This document shows positions 1 to 6,446 of a stretch of 21,486 nucleotides of DNA, in pieces. Source of the stretch: Bacillota bacterium (lineage in GTDB: Bacteria > Bacillota > Clostridia > Christensenellales > UMGS416); NCBI GenBank assembly GCA_023421955.1, contig JAEZSE010000047.1:1-21486 (forward strand), written 5' to 3'. The notes beneath the pieces were generated by a model, which saw only the letters and a list, made by a program, of their open reading frames with translations, searched no databases and was not told where the DNA came from. The translations under genes and the position numbers were made by a program. Each line of letters begins with the position of its first letter. Positions within the stretch are counted from its first letter, which is position 1.

Positions 1-74
1 ATGCATACGCTGCACAAGGTCTGGTCATCCAGAATATAGTTCAATTCGCATTTTGGGCATTTCCTCAACGCCAT
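1..74 (-). CDS. N-terminus of a zinc-ribbon protein (partial)
   Basis: The minus strand opens with ATG at 72-74 and stays open to the window edge, giving about 24 residues. These begin MALRKCPKCELNYI and contain a CxxC pair (residues 6 and 9) followed by a second CxxC pair (about residues 21 and 24), the spacing of a treble-clef or rubredoxin-type zinc ribbon. A purine-rich ribosome binding site (GAGGTGAT) sits just upstream, and a good promoter lies at 117-144. I recall similar CPxCELNYI N-termini on clostridial proteins of unclear role, but the rest is outside the window, so no function can be assigned. The gene is divergent from the CAP protein gene. Confidence 0.6.
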   Translation of the reverse strand, partial: MALRKCPKCELNYILDDQTLCSVC

Positions 75-116
75 AGTATCACCTCTGTTAGTTATGGGTG
101 CAAATCTACACTCAAT

Positions 117-144
117 ATAATATAAGCCGGAGCCGTTCTGTCAA
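117..144 (-). promoter_or_regulatory. sigma-A promoter for the zinc-ribbon gene
   Basis: Read on the minus strand, TTGACA (139-144) is followed by a 16-nt spacer and TATTAT (117-122). The start codon at 74 would leave a leader of roughly 35 nt. The -35 is a perfect consensus and the -10 matches five of six. Confidence 0.6.
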
Positions 145-241
145 TAACTTATTTTTTATGGATTTTAATCTGGCAAAACCTACATTGGCAAACCATTTCC
201 AAAAAGGTTGATTTGGCCAGTGAATAATATTAACATATTTG

Positions 242-267
242 CATTCCATTTCGAAGGAATGACGTCA
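242..267. promoter_or_regulatory. candidate operator dyads upstream of the CAP gene
   Basis: CATTCC (242-247) and GGAATG (256-261) form a dyad with an 8-nt spacer, immediately followed by the perfect palindrome TGACGTCA (260-267). They lie 60-80 nt before the CAP start codon. No convincing -35/-10 pair was seen beside them; the best is TTGGCC (213-218), 17 nt, TATTTG. Short dyads like these can arise by chance, so this is only a candidate. Confidence 0.2.
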
Positions 268-324
268 TGCGTCAAATGACACATGCGCAGAAGCGTAAAT
301 ACTGTCAAATGGAAGGAAGGAATT

Positions 325-1137
325 ATGAAGAGAACCAGGAAGATGATGCTCGCGACCCTGATGGCTACCGCAGCCATCACGATGCTGCTGATGTCTAAGG
401 CACTAGCGGCACCCGCCGGGGTTGCGGGGAGCACTTACCCGACTCAAAGCCAACTGAGCCAGTTGATCAACTCAATGGGCGGCAACCTGCCAGCATTCGG
501 AACCATTACCACCAGTGATCTGAACAAGTTACTGGAGCGGTATGGCTACAAGGCTGCGATCAATGGATCCACCTGCCCCAATGCTCCGAAGAGCACAGTG
601 ACTCCCTCGGCCACCGTTGCTCCAACAGCGGCCCCGACGGTCACGCCAAAGCCCACGGTGACGCCTGCCCCGACGGCCACACCGGCTCCGACAGCCACAC
701 CGAAGCCCACGGTGACGCCTGCCCCGACGGCCACACCCGCACCGGCAAGCGGCAGCATGAGCTCCGATGAGCAGAAGATGATCAACCTGGTCAATCAAGA
801 CAGGGCTGCCAACGGCTTGAAGCCGCTGGTGTTTGACGCCACTCTGCGCGCTCCGGCGCTCCTGCACAGCCAGGATATGTCGCAAAGCAACTATTTTTCC
901 CACACATCGCCCAACTACGGCACCTTCTCTCAAAGGCTGAAGGCCTCTGGTGCGAGGTATAGCTCTGCTGGTGAGAACATCGCCATGTATGGCTCTGTGG
1001 AAGCGGCCGAAGTCGGCTTTATGAATTCTGCGGGCCATAGGGCAAACATCCTGGGCGATTATACCCGTGTCGGTATCGGCATCGTGTACAACCAGAACAA
1101 GGGCGTCTACTACATCACACAGTGGTTCGCGAAGTAA
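325..1137 (+). CDS. secreted CAP/YkwD-family protein with Thr/Pro-rich linker
   Basis: A 270-residue exported protein. ATG at 325 is chosen because GGAAGGAAGG lies just upstream and the protein then begins with a Sec signal peptide: basic MKRTRK, a hydrophobic core, and an ALA-A cleavage region near residue 28. An upstream in-frame ATG at 283 would add 14 charged residues and bury the signal. Residues 29-90 look like a short N-terminal domain with a 'LxxLLxxYGY' feel. Residues 91-141 are a Thr/Pro/Ala linker. Residues 146-270 are a CAP (SCP/PR1) domain of the YkwD type, with the putative cavity residues H181, E217 and H238, plus H193, in the expected HSQDM, FSH, GENIA and SAGHRANIL contexts. 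YkwD-type proteins are common in sporeformers, but their biochemical activity is not settled. The gene appears to be a single transcription unit ending in the terminator at 1221-1256. Confidence 0.9.
   Translation: MKRTRKMMLATLMATAAITMLLMSKALAAPAGVAGSTYPTQSQLSQLINSMGGNLPAFGTITTSDLNKLLERYGYKAAINGSTCPNAPKSTVTPSATVAPTAAPTVTPKPTVTPAPTATPAPTATPKPTVTPAPTATPAPASGSMSSDEQKMINLVNQDRAANGLKPLVFDATLRAPALLHSQDMSQSNYFSHTSPNYGTFSQRLKASGARYSSAGENIAMYGSVEAAEVGFMNSAGHRANILGDYTRVGIGIVYNQNKGVYYITQWFAK
649..737 (+). repeat. 35-bp direct repeat encoding the Thr/Pro linker
   Basis: Positions 649-683 and 703-737 are identical at all 35 bases, with a period of 54 bp (18 codons). Both encode the same KPTVTPAPTATP stretch of the CAP linker. 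Identity extends to codon third positions, which points to a recent duplication rather than selection on the peptide alone. Confidence 0.9.
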
Positions 1138-1220
1138 ATTCTGTATGTAGACTAAGCCAAACCCGACGTCAATGAAATGGAATATTGCCCCGGTGTGCCT
1201 TCGAAAGCGCCGGGGGCGGC

Positions 1221-1256
1221 AAGGGGAGCGAAATAGAGTCGCTCCCCTTGTTTTGT
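1221..1256 (+). terminator. intrinsic terminator of the CAP gene
   Basis: An 11-bp stem, AAGGGGAGCGA (1221-1231) with TCGCTCCCCTT (1239-1249), has a 7-nt loop and is followed by GTTTTGT. Confidence 0.85.
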
Positions 1257-1259
1257 CAG

Positions 1260-1293
1260 CATAAATGAACAGGGAGCCGTGACTGGCTCCCTG
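1260..1293 (-). terminator. hairpin ending the coat-like gene
   Basis: CAGGGAGCC (1270-1278) and GGCTCCCTG (1285-1293) form a 9-bp stem with a 6-nt loop. On the minus strand it is followed by TTCATTTATG, a weak T-tract. It lies 24 bp beyond the stop of the minus-strand gene. Confidence 0.6.
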
Positions 1294-1316
1294 CCCGTTA
1301 AGTACATTTGGCTTTC

Positions 1317-1997
1317 TCAGTCATCCAGCTGCGGCGGGAAGATCGGCAGAGCGAAGAATTCATCGCAGATGTTTTCTGCAAACTCCTCGCAAGGCGGGAT
1401 GCGGCAGAATCCATAAGCCGGTATTAGCAAATCCACTTCCGCCACGATCTTCAGTATCACGGTCACACATACGGTGATCACGAAGGTGTTGTCACCCACC
1501 CAGGTGCCCTCCACGCAGATGGCGCTCACAATATCGTCCACAAAGAACGGGATGATCGAGTCGTCTGGCACGAACAGAATCACATCCTTGCGCACGGTGA
1601 CAGTGGCTTTGCCTGTGAATTCGCGGTTGTTGGCGTCCAGGAACACTACCTCGATCGGTACCTCAACCGTGGCCCTGACCCTGGCGAAGTGCTCCCTGTT
1701 GGGGATGGGGTCGATCCGCACATCGTGCAAGGTGCCCTTTACGTCTGTGCTGCGGCAGCTGACGAACTCAAACGGCGGCACAGGGGCTGGAGTCAGCGGG
1801 TGTATGCAGTGAAGGGAGACGCGGACATCGTCGAGTTGTTCCTGCTGCAGGCACGCGTCGTACACTTTCTTGACTTGTACGCAGACGCGTTCGATGCAGC
1901 GGAAGTTGTTGTTGACGCCTGCCGCGTTGGCGCCTTCATTCTTGATGCGGCAAGGCATGTGCTCCTCGCCGGCGTTCTTGTAAGAATAAAAGGACAT
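1317..1997 (-). CDS. Cys-rich clostridial spore-coat-like conserved protein
   Basis: A 226-residue protein without signal peptide or clear membrane segments. The start at 1997 has an AAGGAGG site with good spacing; an internal Met at residue 14 (MPCRIK) is a weaker alternative. It has about a dozen scattered cysteines. The 'VKKVYDACLQQEQLDDVRV' region followed by an 'IPNREHFARVRATVEVPIEV' region resembles conserved clostridial proteins I remember with 'VYDSCxxKDCLEDLRV...VPFNRGFYTV' motifs, which are restricted to sporeformers. The rest is predicted beta-rich, alternating acidic and hydrophobic stretches. A sigma-K/E-like promoter at 2038-2066 supports mother-cell expression. A role as a disulphide-linked coat or exosporium component is inference; the family resemblance is from memory and was not searched. 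Confidence 0.6.
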   Translation of the reverse strand: MSFYSYKNAGEEHMPCRIKNEGANAAGVNNNFRCIERVCVQVKKVYDACLQQEQLDDVRVSLHCIHPLTPAPVPPFEFVSCRSTDVKGTLHDVRIDPIPNREHFARVRATVEVPIEVVFLDANNREFTGKATVTVRKDVILFVPDDSIIPFFVDDIVSAICVEGTWVGDNTFVITVCVTVILKIVAEVDLLIPAYGFCRIPPCEEFAENICDEFFALPIFPPQLDD

Positions 1998-2037
1998 GAC
2001 AGAACCTCCTTTTCATAGCCTTGTCGGTGTTCATTAG

Positions 2038-2066
2038 CATAGTATGAAAGGGTTTCACCGAGTGTG
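2038..2066 (-). promoter_or_regulatory. sigma-K/sigma-E-like sporulation promoter
   Basis: On the minus strand, CACA (2063-2066) is followed by exactly 16 nt and CATACTATG (2038-2046). The B. subtilis sigma-K consensus is mACA, 16-17 nt, CATAnnnTA, so only the last position differs. The predicted start would give a leader of about 30 nt to the ATG at 1997. Sigma-E elements share the CATA core, so the choice between the two is not certain. Confidence 0.55.
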
Positions 2067-2178
2067 AAGCCTGCAAAGAACACAGTTGTTATGTATTTGC
2101 GGTTTCTGCTGATTCGCCCGTTACCTTATGGATTCCTGAATATGGCTGGATGTGTGCCATAACGAGCATGCCACATTG

Positions 2179-2187
2179 CATAGTATG
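2179..2187 (+). promoter_or_regulatory. candidate sporulation-type -10 element
   Basis: CATAGTATG stands 31 nt before the ATG at 2219. It is the same nine-base word, on this strand, as the one marking the divergent coat-like gene's promoter. No good -35 was found: CATAA at about 2158-2162 is the nearest weak candidate for a sigma-E -35. Confidence 0.3.
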
Positions 2188-2218
2188 TAGTATTGCCATA
2201 TGAAGTGAGGGGATCATC

Positions 2219-3583
2219 ATGGTTGGAAGCGGTGCTGTGTCGGTTGTGGAAGTGGCGGGCCTGCGGCAACTGATCTCAATGGATAAGGGTCACAAGCTGG
2301 AAATCAAGCCACCGGGCGGCATGAGCGTCATCATAGAAAACAGGCCGATCACTGAATTCTCCGCAGCGGTGGACATGGAAGGAAGGCTCCATGTGGCTGC
2401 GTGGCTGTTGAGCAGGCAGCTGATGTATTACACCTCCGCAGACGGCGCGGTGTTTACAAAGAACACGCTGTTGAAAATCGACGGAGGGTTTCGGCTCAAG
2501 GATTGCCTGTTGTTTGCCGATACTGAAGTGACCGTGGCTTATGTAGCGGAAACGGAGTATGCAAACACCCTGGTGTGCTATCGGTTTGAGGCCGGGGACT
2601 GGGAGGGACGCCGCATTGTGGAGGTGGAGCTACCCCAGCAGCGGCTCACTGCCTGGCAATTTGACGGCTCTCCAGGCGGCACGGCAGTCATCTATAGTGT
2701 GAAAGAGCCGGGGCGCACGTTGGTGTTTTCCCGGCCGGTAACCGGCGACGGTCCGGCGGAGCCTGTTGCTACCATCAACGGCGGCATGACCGAATTCTGC
2801 GCCTTGACCGCAGGCGGTGTGCGCCAGGCCTGTTGGCTTGCTGACGGCCACCTGATGGCCAATGGTATGCGCCTGACCGAGGAGCCGTGGAGTAGGGAGT
2901 GGCCCTATCTCAGACTGGCGGATCGCGGTGTGTATTGCCTCTGGATGGCCGGCGGCAAGCTATGCGGTGCGCAGCTGGGCGGTGAGCGGTCAGCGCTTCG
3001 GCCCGTGGCATTGCGCGACCCACTGCCCTGCATGCTTGCGCTGCCAGGCGAGCTCAGAAAAGCCGTGGTGGAAAGGGCAACTCTGCAAGAGCCATCCCTG
3101 CAGCCGGAGGTAGAAGGTCGTCCGGCCAAAGCATCGCAGCAATACCCATCCGGCAGGGAGTTGCAGGGTGGATCCGGGGAATTGTCATTGACTGATATCG
3201 TACGCAACCAGGCGATCTACCTCACGCGGATGCATGAGAGCCTGAGCGCGCTGGAACGCAGCGTGCTCAGGATGCAGGCGGAGATGAACCGTCTCACTAA
3301 GGAGGTAACTGCTCTGATGAAGGTCCGCGTCGAGCCAGCCAGGCCTGATCCAGCTGTGCGCGCCGCTGCCTCGTTCCGGCCTTCTGAGGCCGATACGGCC
3401 AGAATGGTGGAGGCTGATTTTCAACGGGCGCGTCAGGAAGCCAGGGGAAGGGCTTCTGTGAAGCCACCGGAGTTTGACAATGCTTTGCCGGCAGTTGCTC
3501 CCGTGCAGTTGGAATCTGAAACGGATAACACAACTGTGCCTACGGGGGATCAGGAAGAGGGATCCACATACAGTGGAGCATGA
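2219..3583 (+). CDS. unrecognised protein, propeller-like N-half plus coiled coil
   Basis: A 454-residue soluble protein with no family I recognise. ATG at 2219 follows GTGAGGGG with 6-nt spacing. Residues 40-280 show repeated short strands with periodic aromatic residues ('LHVAAWL', 'LMYYTSADG', 'VTVAYVAET', 'TLVCYRF', 'VYCLWMAGG'), suggestive of a beta-propeller of about five or six blades. Residues 325-370 carry a heptad-like helix ('LTRMHESLSALERSVL', 'MQAEMNRLTKEVTALM'), a likely coiled coil. Residues 285-320 and 370-454 are low-complexity, Pro/Ala/Glu-rich and probably disordered. There is no signal peptide. The possible sporulation -10 element upstream and the divergent coat-like gene hint at a spore-related scaffold, but that is guesswork. 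The gene ends only 18 bp before the tyrS promoter, with no terminator seen between. Confidence 0.7.
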   Translation: MVGSGAVSVVEVAGLRQLISMDKGHKLEIKPPGGMSVIIENRPITEFSAAVDMEGRLHVAAWLLSRQLMYYTSADGAVFTKNTLLKIDGGFRLKDCLLFADTEVTVAYVAETEYANTLVCYRFEAGDWEGRRIVEVELPQQRLTAWQFDGSPGGTAVIYSVKEPGRTLVFSRPVTGDGPAEPVATINGGMTEFCALTAGGVRQACWLADGHLMANGMRLTEEPWSREWPYLRLADRGVYCLWMAGGKLCGAQLGGERSALRPVALRDPLPCMLALPGELRKAVVERATLQEPSLQPEVEGRPAKASQQYPSGRELQGGSGELSLTDIVRNQAIYLTRMHESLSALERSVLRMQAEMNRLTKEVTALMKVRVEPARPDPAVRAAASFRPSEADTARMVEADFQRARQEARGRASVKPPEFDNALPAVAPVQLESETDNTTVPTGDQEEGSTYSGA

Positions 3584-3601
3584 GCGTGGTAACAGCCAGC
3601 A

Positions 3602-3630
3602 TTGACATCAAACCGCAAGAGTGCTAGAAT
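3602..3630 (+). promoter_or_regulatory. sigma-A promoter of the tyrS T-box leader
   Basis: TTGACA (3602-3607), a 17-nt spacer and TAGAAT (3625-3630) form a near-consensus promoter. Transcription should begin near 3637, just before the T-box Stem I. Confidence 0.85.
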
Positions 3631-3636
3631 ACGGAA

Positions 3637-3920
3637 AATTAAAGGCCATGACAGGAAGAAGTACGGCCAGGGATCCCCATTCAGAGAGCACCCGGTTGGT
3701 GGAAGGGGCGGGGGAGAAGGCCCGAATACATCCTCAAGCTGCGCACTGAAAGGCTTTTGCCCTGTAAGCTGCCGCCGGGGAAGCGCCCGTTATAGCGCCG
3801 AGGCATCAAGCGCAATGCTTTGTGCCCGATGAGGCAACCCCAGCGATGGGTTTGTAAACCGAGGTGGTACCACGAGGCTTTTCGCCCGTCCTCCGGATTT
3901 CCGGAGGGCGGGCTTTTTAT
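3637..3920 (+). promoter_or_regulatory. tyrosine T-box leader
   Basis: A tRNA-sensing leader that controls tyrS by transcription antitermination. Visible parts in order: the loop-E half GAAGTA (3658-3663), the Stem I distal signature AGAGAGC (3683-3689) and GGTTGGTG (3694-3701), the specifier region GAATAC with codon UAC at 3727-3729, the T-box sequence GAGGTGGTACCACGA (3861-3875), and a terminator at 3883-3917. UAC would pair with the tRNA-Tyr GUA anticodon. The antiterminator bulge UGGU would pair with the ACCA end expected for tRNA-Tyr (discriminator A). Uncharged tRNA would stabilise the antiterminator. Specifier, discriminator base and downstream gene all agree on tyrosine. The exact 5' end is inferred from the promoter. 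Confidence 0.93.
3883..3917 (+). terminator. regulated terminator of the tyrosine T-box
   Basis: CGCCCGTCCTCCGG and CCGGAGGGCGGGC form a long GC stem around ATTT, followed by TTTTT. It overlaps the 3' half of the antiterminator, as expected for a T-box switch. Confidence 0.9.
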
Positions 3921-3939
3921 ATGAAAGGAGACCAGCACC

Positions 3940-5154
3940 ATGACCATCGACGAACAAATCCGCATCATTGCCAAGGGAGCTACCGAACTCATCAATGAGG
4001 AAGACCTGCGCGCCAAACTCATCGATTCTCAGCGCACCGGCAGGTCGCTTACGGTGAAGCTGGGGCTGGACCCCTCCGCGCCGGACATCCACCTGGGGCA
4101 CACGGTGGTGCTCCGCAAGATCAAGCAACTTCAGGACTTGGGTCACCGGGCGGTGCTGATCATCGGCGATTTTACAGGCCGCATCGGTGACCCCACCGGA
4201 AAATCAAAAACCCGAAGGCAATTGACAGAGGATGAGATGCAGGCTAACGCCCGCACGTATGAGCAGCAACTGGCCAAGATATTGAACCCGGATAAGACCG
4301 AGTTCCGATTCAACAGTGAATGGCTTGGTAAGTTGAACTTCGCCGATGTGGTGAATCTTGCCGCAAAGACCACTGTGGCCCGCATGCTGGAGCGCGATGA
4401 TTTTCACAAGCGCTTCGAGGGCCAGCAGCCCATCGGTGTGCATGAGTTGTTTTACCCGTTGATGCAGGCATACGACTCTGTGGAGTTGAGGGCTGATATC
4501 GAGATCGGCGGCACCGATCAACGCTTCAACATCTTGTTTGGCCGCAATCTGCTGCAGGATTACGGCCATGAACGGCAAGTGGCGCTCTTCATGCCGTTAC
4601 TGGAAGGGATTGACGGTGTGGAGAAGATGAGCAAGAGCCTTGGCAATTATATCGGCATCGATGAGCATCCATACGACATGTATGGCAAAGTGATGTCCAT
4701 TCCTGATGGTATGATCGTGCGGTGGTTCAGCCTGCTCACCGACATCCACCCGGATGAGTTGGGGCGGATCATGATCGCCCTGGACCGGCAGGAGATAAAT
4801 CCCCGCGATGCGAAGATGCGTCTGGCCCGTGAAATCACATCTCTTTATTGCGGGCTTGATGCGGCGCACGAGGCTGAAGAGCATTTCCGCAGAGTCTTCC
4901 AGCGGCGGGAGCTGCCGGAGAACCTTCCCGAGTACGCGGTGCCTACACCACTACTTACCGATAGAGGTGTCGATTTGCCTGCGCTGCTGGTTGCGTTAGG
5001 GTTATCTGCAAGCGCAAGCGATGCCCGCAGACTGATCAGTCAGGGGGCTGTGCGTGTAAATGGGAATAAGGCTTCATCAAATAAGCTTGAGGGGTTGAAA
5101 AGCGGAGATGTGGTTCAGGTGGGAAAGGTGAGGGCGGCCCGGATTACGATGTAA
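3940..5154 (+). CDS. tyrS: tyrosyl-tRNA synthetase
   Basis: A cytosolic class Ic aminoacyl-tRNA synthetase that activates tyrosine with ATP and charges tRNA-Tyr. The 404-residue length fits the bacterial family. The Rossmann catalytic core has the HIGH-type signature HLGH (51-54) in 'PDIHLGH' and the KMSKS loop at 229-233 ('EKMSKSLGNY'). About the last 60 residues form an S4 RNA-binding domain ('LVALGLSASASDARRLISQG'). 'IGDFTGRIGDPTGKS' points to the TyrRS subgroup often called TyrZ or type 2. ATG at 3940 follows AAAGGAG. The tyrosine T-box directly upstream independently confirms the amino acid. The gene is monocistronic as far as visible. Confidence 0.97.
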   Translation: MTIDEQIRIIAKGATELINEEDLRAKLIDSQRTGRSLTVKLGLDPSAPDIHLGHTVVLRKIKQLQDLGHRAVLIIGDFTGRIGDPTGKSKTRRQLTEDEMQANARTYEQQLAKILNPDKTEFRFNSEWLGKLNFADVVNLAAKTTVARMLERDDFHKRFEGQQPIGVHELFYPLMQAYDSVELRADIEIGGTDQRFNILFGRNLLQDYGHERQVALFMPLLEGIDGVEKMSKSLGNYIGIDEHPYDMYGKVMSIPDGMIVRWFSLLTDIHPDELGRIMIALDRQEINPRDAKMRLAREITSLYCGLDAAHEAEEHFRRVFQRRELPENLPEYAVPTPLLTDRGVDLPALLVALGLSASASDARRLISQGAVRVNGNKASSNKLEGLKSGDVVQVGKVRAARITM

Positions 5155-5207
5155 TATCTGGTATCTGTTTCGAGTTGTAAAACTAAAGTGATCCTGGGCT
5201 TGCCAGT

Positions 5208-5233
5208 AGGGGCGGGGTTCCATACCCGCCCCT
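5208..5233. repeat. GGGCGGG/CCCGCCC palindrome, copy 1
   Basis: AGGGGCGGG (5208-5216) and CCCGCCCCT (5225-5233) form a perfect 9-bp stem with an 8-nt loop, GTTCCATA. It sits between the convergent ends of tyrS and the transglutaminase-like gene and could act as a transcription end, but no T-tract follows. A near copy with the same loop length lies at 15385-15406. Confidence 0.8.
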
Positions 5234-5259
5234 TACATCAAGTAGGCCTCAGGAGCAAC

Positions 5260-5880
5260 TCACCGCTCGCAGGATGGCTTGCTGCCGTTGCTGTAATGGT
5301 TGGCCATGCACTCCTTGCAGTTTGCGTGCCGGGGGCATTTTGCCTTTTTGCAGGGGCAAAGCTCCGGGTTGTGCAACGCGATTTGCTTCTTTTTCTGTTC
5401 CATGAATTTCTTCCCCCTGTGATGGTTGATTACTGCTGACCCCAGATAACTGAACCCCACGATCGGCCCGCTAAAGTTTTTAACTTTGGTCATTGGCTTG
5501 AAGTGCAAAACGCCGGGGCGGTTGGTTTGGTTGCCGGGGCAGACATCCTTTTCCTGCCCATCCACTCGTACGCGGCACCACACATGGCCGCTCACCAGCG
5601 CGGGCAGCATCACGCCATCCCGAATGATCTTGGGAAAGTTGTTGCGGATCGCGTGCACCAACCTACTGTCAAAGCCCAAATCTTGCAGAATCAGGTTGAG
5701 CGCACCGGCCTGCTGCCAACAATAGCCCTGGCCTTTTTCAAAAGCCTTGCCCGGCATATCAAAGGAATTGAACCAGGAATATTCCATCGTGCAAGCGACC
5801 AACCGCTGGGCATACTCCACCAGCTGCCAGCCCGTAAGGCATGTGGCACGGCATTTTACAATTGCTTCGGAGATGGTCAT
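5260..5880 (-). CDS. transglutaminase-like protein with Cys-rich C-terminal tail
   Basis: A 206-residue cytoplasmic protein. The first 155 residues have the transglutaminase-like papain fold triad: C54 in 'GQGYCWQQA', H99 in 'SGHVWCRVRV' and D112 in 'KDVCPGN', with the usual 'LNLILQDLGFDSRLV' segment after the Cys. Such domains act as cysteine proteases, transamidases or peptide-modifying enzymes; the substrate here is unknown. Residues 175-204 form a separate Cys-rich module, CPCKKAKCPRHANCKECMA then C204, with six Cys and nearby His, likely zinc-binding. I recall small stand-alone clostridial proteins with this CPCKxxxCPRHxNCxxC pattern. The ATG at 5880 has a GAGGTCAG site upstream. The promoter at 5911-5939 implies a monocistronic gene. 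Confidence 0.75.
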   Translation of the reverse strand: MTISEAIVKCRATCLTGWQLVEYAQRLVACTMEYSWFNSFDMPGKAFEKGQGYCWQQAGALNLILQDLGFDSRLVHAIRNNFPKIIRDGVMLPALVSGHVWCRVRVDGQEKDVCPGNQTNRPGVLHFKPMTKVKNFSGPIVGFSYLGSAVINHHRGKKFMEQKKKQIALHNPELCPCKKAKCPRHANCKECMANHYSNGSKPSCER

Positions 5881-5910
5881 TCTGACCTCAATCGTTTAGT
5901 TATTGATCAA

Positions 5911-5939
5911 ATTGTAAACGAAGTTTGCTTTCGAATCAA
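5911..5939 (-). promoter_or_regulatory. sigma-A promoter of the transglutaminase-like gene
   Basis: On the minus strand, TTGATT (5934-5939), a 17-nt spacer and TACAAT (5911-5916) match the consensus well and leave a leader of about 25 nt. Confidence 0.65.
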
Positions 5940-6017
5940 TTGATCAGAATCATGTTTTGGTTTTCTACTCAGGTGACTTAAATATGTCGGTTTAATATTT
6001 ACTGTCGGGAAAAATTG

Positions 6018-6046
6018 TTGCATCGTCATCACAGCAGTGTTATAAT
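6018..6046 (+). promoter_or_regulatory. sigma-A extended -10 promoter of secG
   Basis: TATAAT (6041-6046) is preceded by TGT, making an extended -10, with TTGCAT (6018-6023) 17 nt upstream. Confidence 0.75.
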
Positions 6047-6085
6047 GTTTGGGCTTAGGCTTGAACATGATAAGGAGACGTCATC

Positions 6086-6337
6086 ATGGATGTATTGAAG
6101 GTCGTTCTCGTCGTGATATTGTTATTATCCTCACTGGTATTGATTGCAGCTGTGCTGATGCAGGCAGGCAAAAGCGCTGGTCTGTCAGGCACCATTACAG
6201 GTGGGGCTGAGACGTTCTTTGGAAAGAATAAGGCCAAGTCTTATGAGGGCAAGCTTGTGTTGGCGACCAAGATCACCGCAACAGTGGTGTTTGTGGTCTC
6301 TCTCGGGTTTGCAATCATTGCCCGGTTCGCGAGCTAG
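6086..6337 (+). CDS. secG: preprotein translocase subunit SecG
   Basis: An 83-residue integral membrane protein of the SecYEG channel. Two membrane segments are visible (about residues 4-24 and 58-80), separated by the SecG hallmark loop 'LMQAGKSAGLSGTITGGAETFFGKNKAKS', in which the Gly-rich stretch and FFGK are typical. AAGGAG lies ahead of the ATG. A strong terminator follows, so part of the transcription should stop before rnr. The order secG-rnr is widely conserved in Firmicutes. Confidence 0.95.
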   Translation: MDVLKVVLVVILLLSSLVLIAAVLMQAGKSAGLSGTITGGAETFFGKNKAKSYEGKLVLATKITATVVFVVSLGFAIIARFAS

Positions 6338-6350
6338 TAGAAATTGTTTC

Positions 6351-6377
6351 AAACTCCCCGATCCGGGGAGTTTTTTT
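6351..6377 (+). terminator. intrinsic terminator after secG
   Basis: AAACTCCCCG and CGGGGAGTTT form a 10-bp stem with an ATC loop, followed by TTTTTTT. It could also attenuate read-through into rnr, for which no separate promoter was found. Confidence 0.92.
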
Positions 6378-6446
6378 GTTTTCCTGGTTTATTTGAACAA
6401 GGGCAAGCACTAATAGATCGGCTCGAAAGGAGCATACTGAATTCAA

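Noticed and set aside
529..1038. Long antisense open frame (169 codons) within the CAP gene
   Set aside because: It is Arg/Gly/His-rich with repeats that mirror the Thr/Pro linker DNA, has no ribosome binding site, and lies opposite a well-supported gene.
3602..3832. Open frame of 76 codons between the unknown gene and tyrS
   Set aside because: It lies inside the T-box leader, whose sequence is explained by RNA structure.
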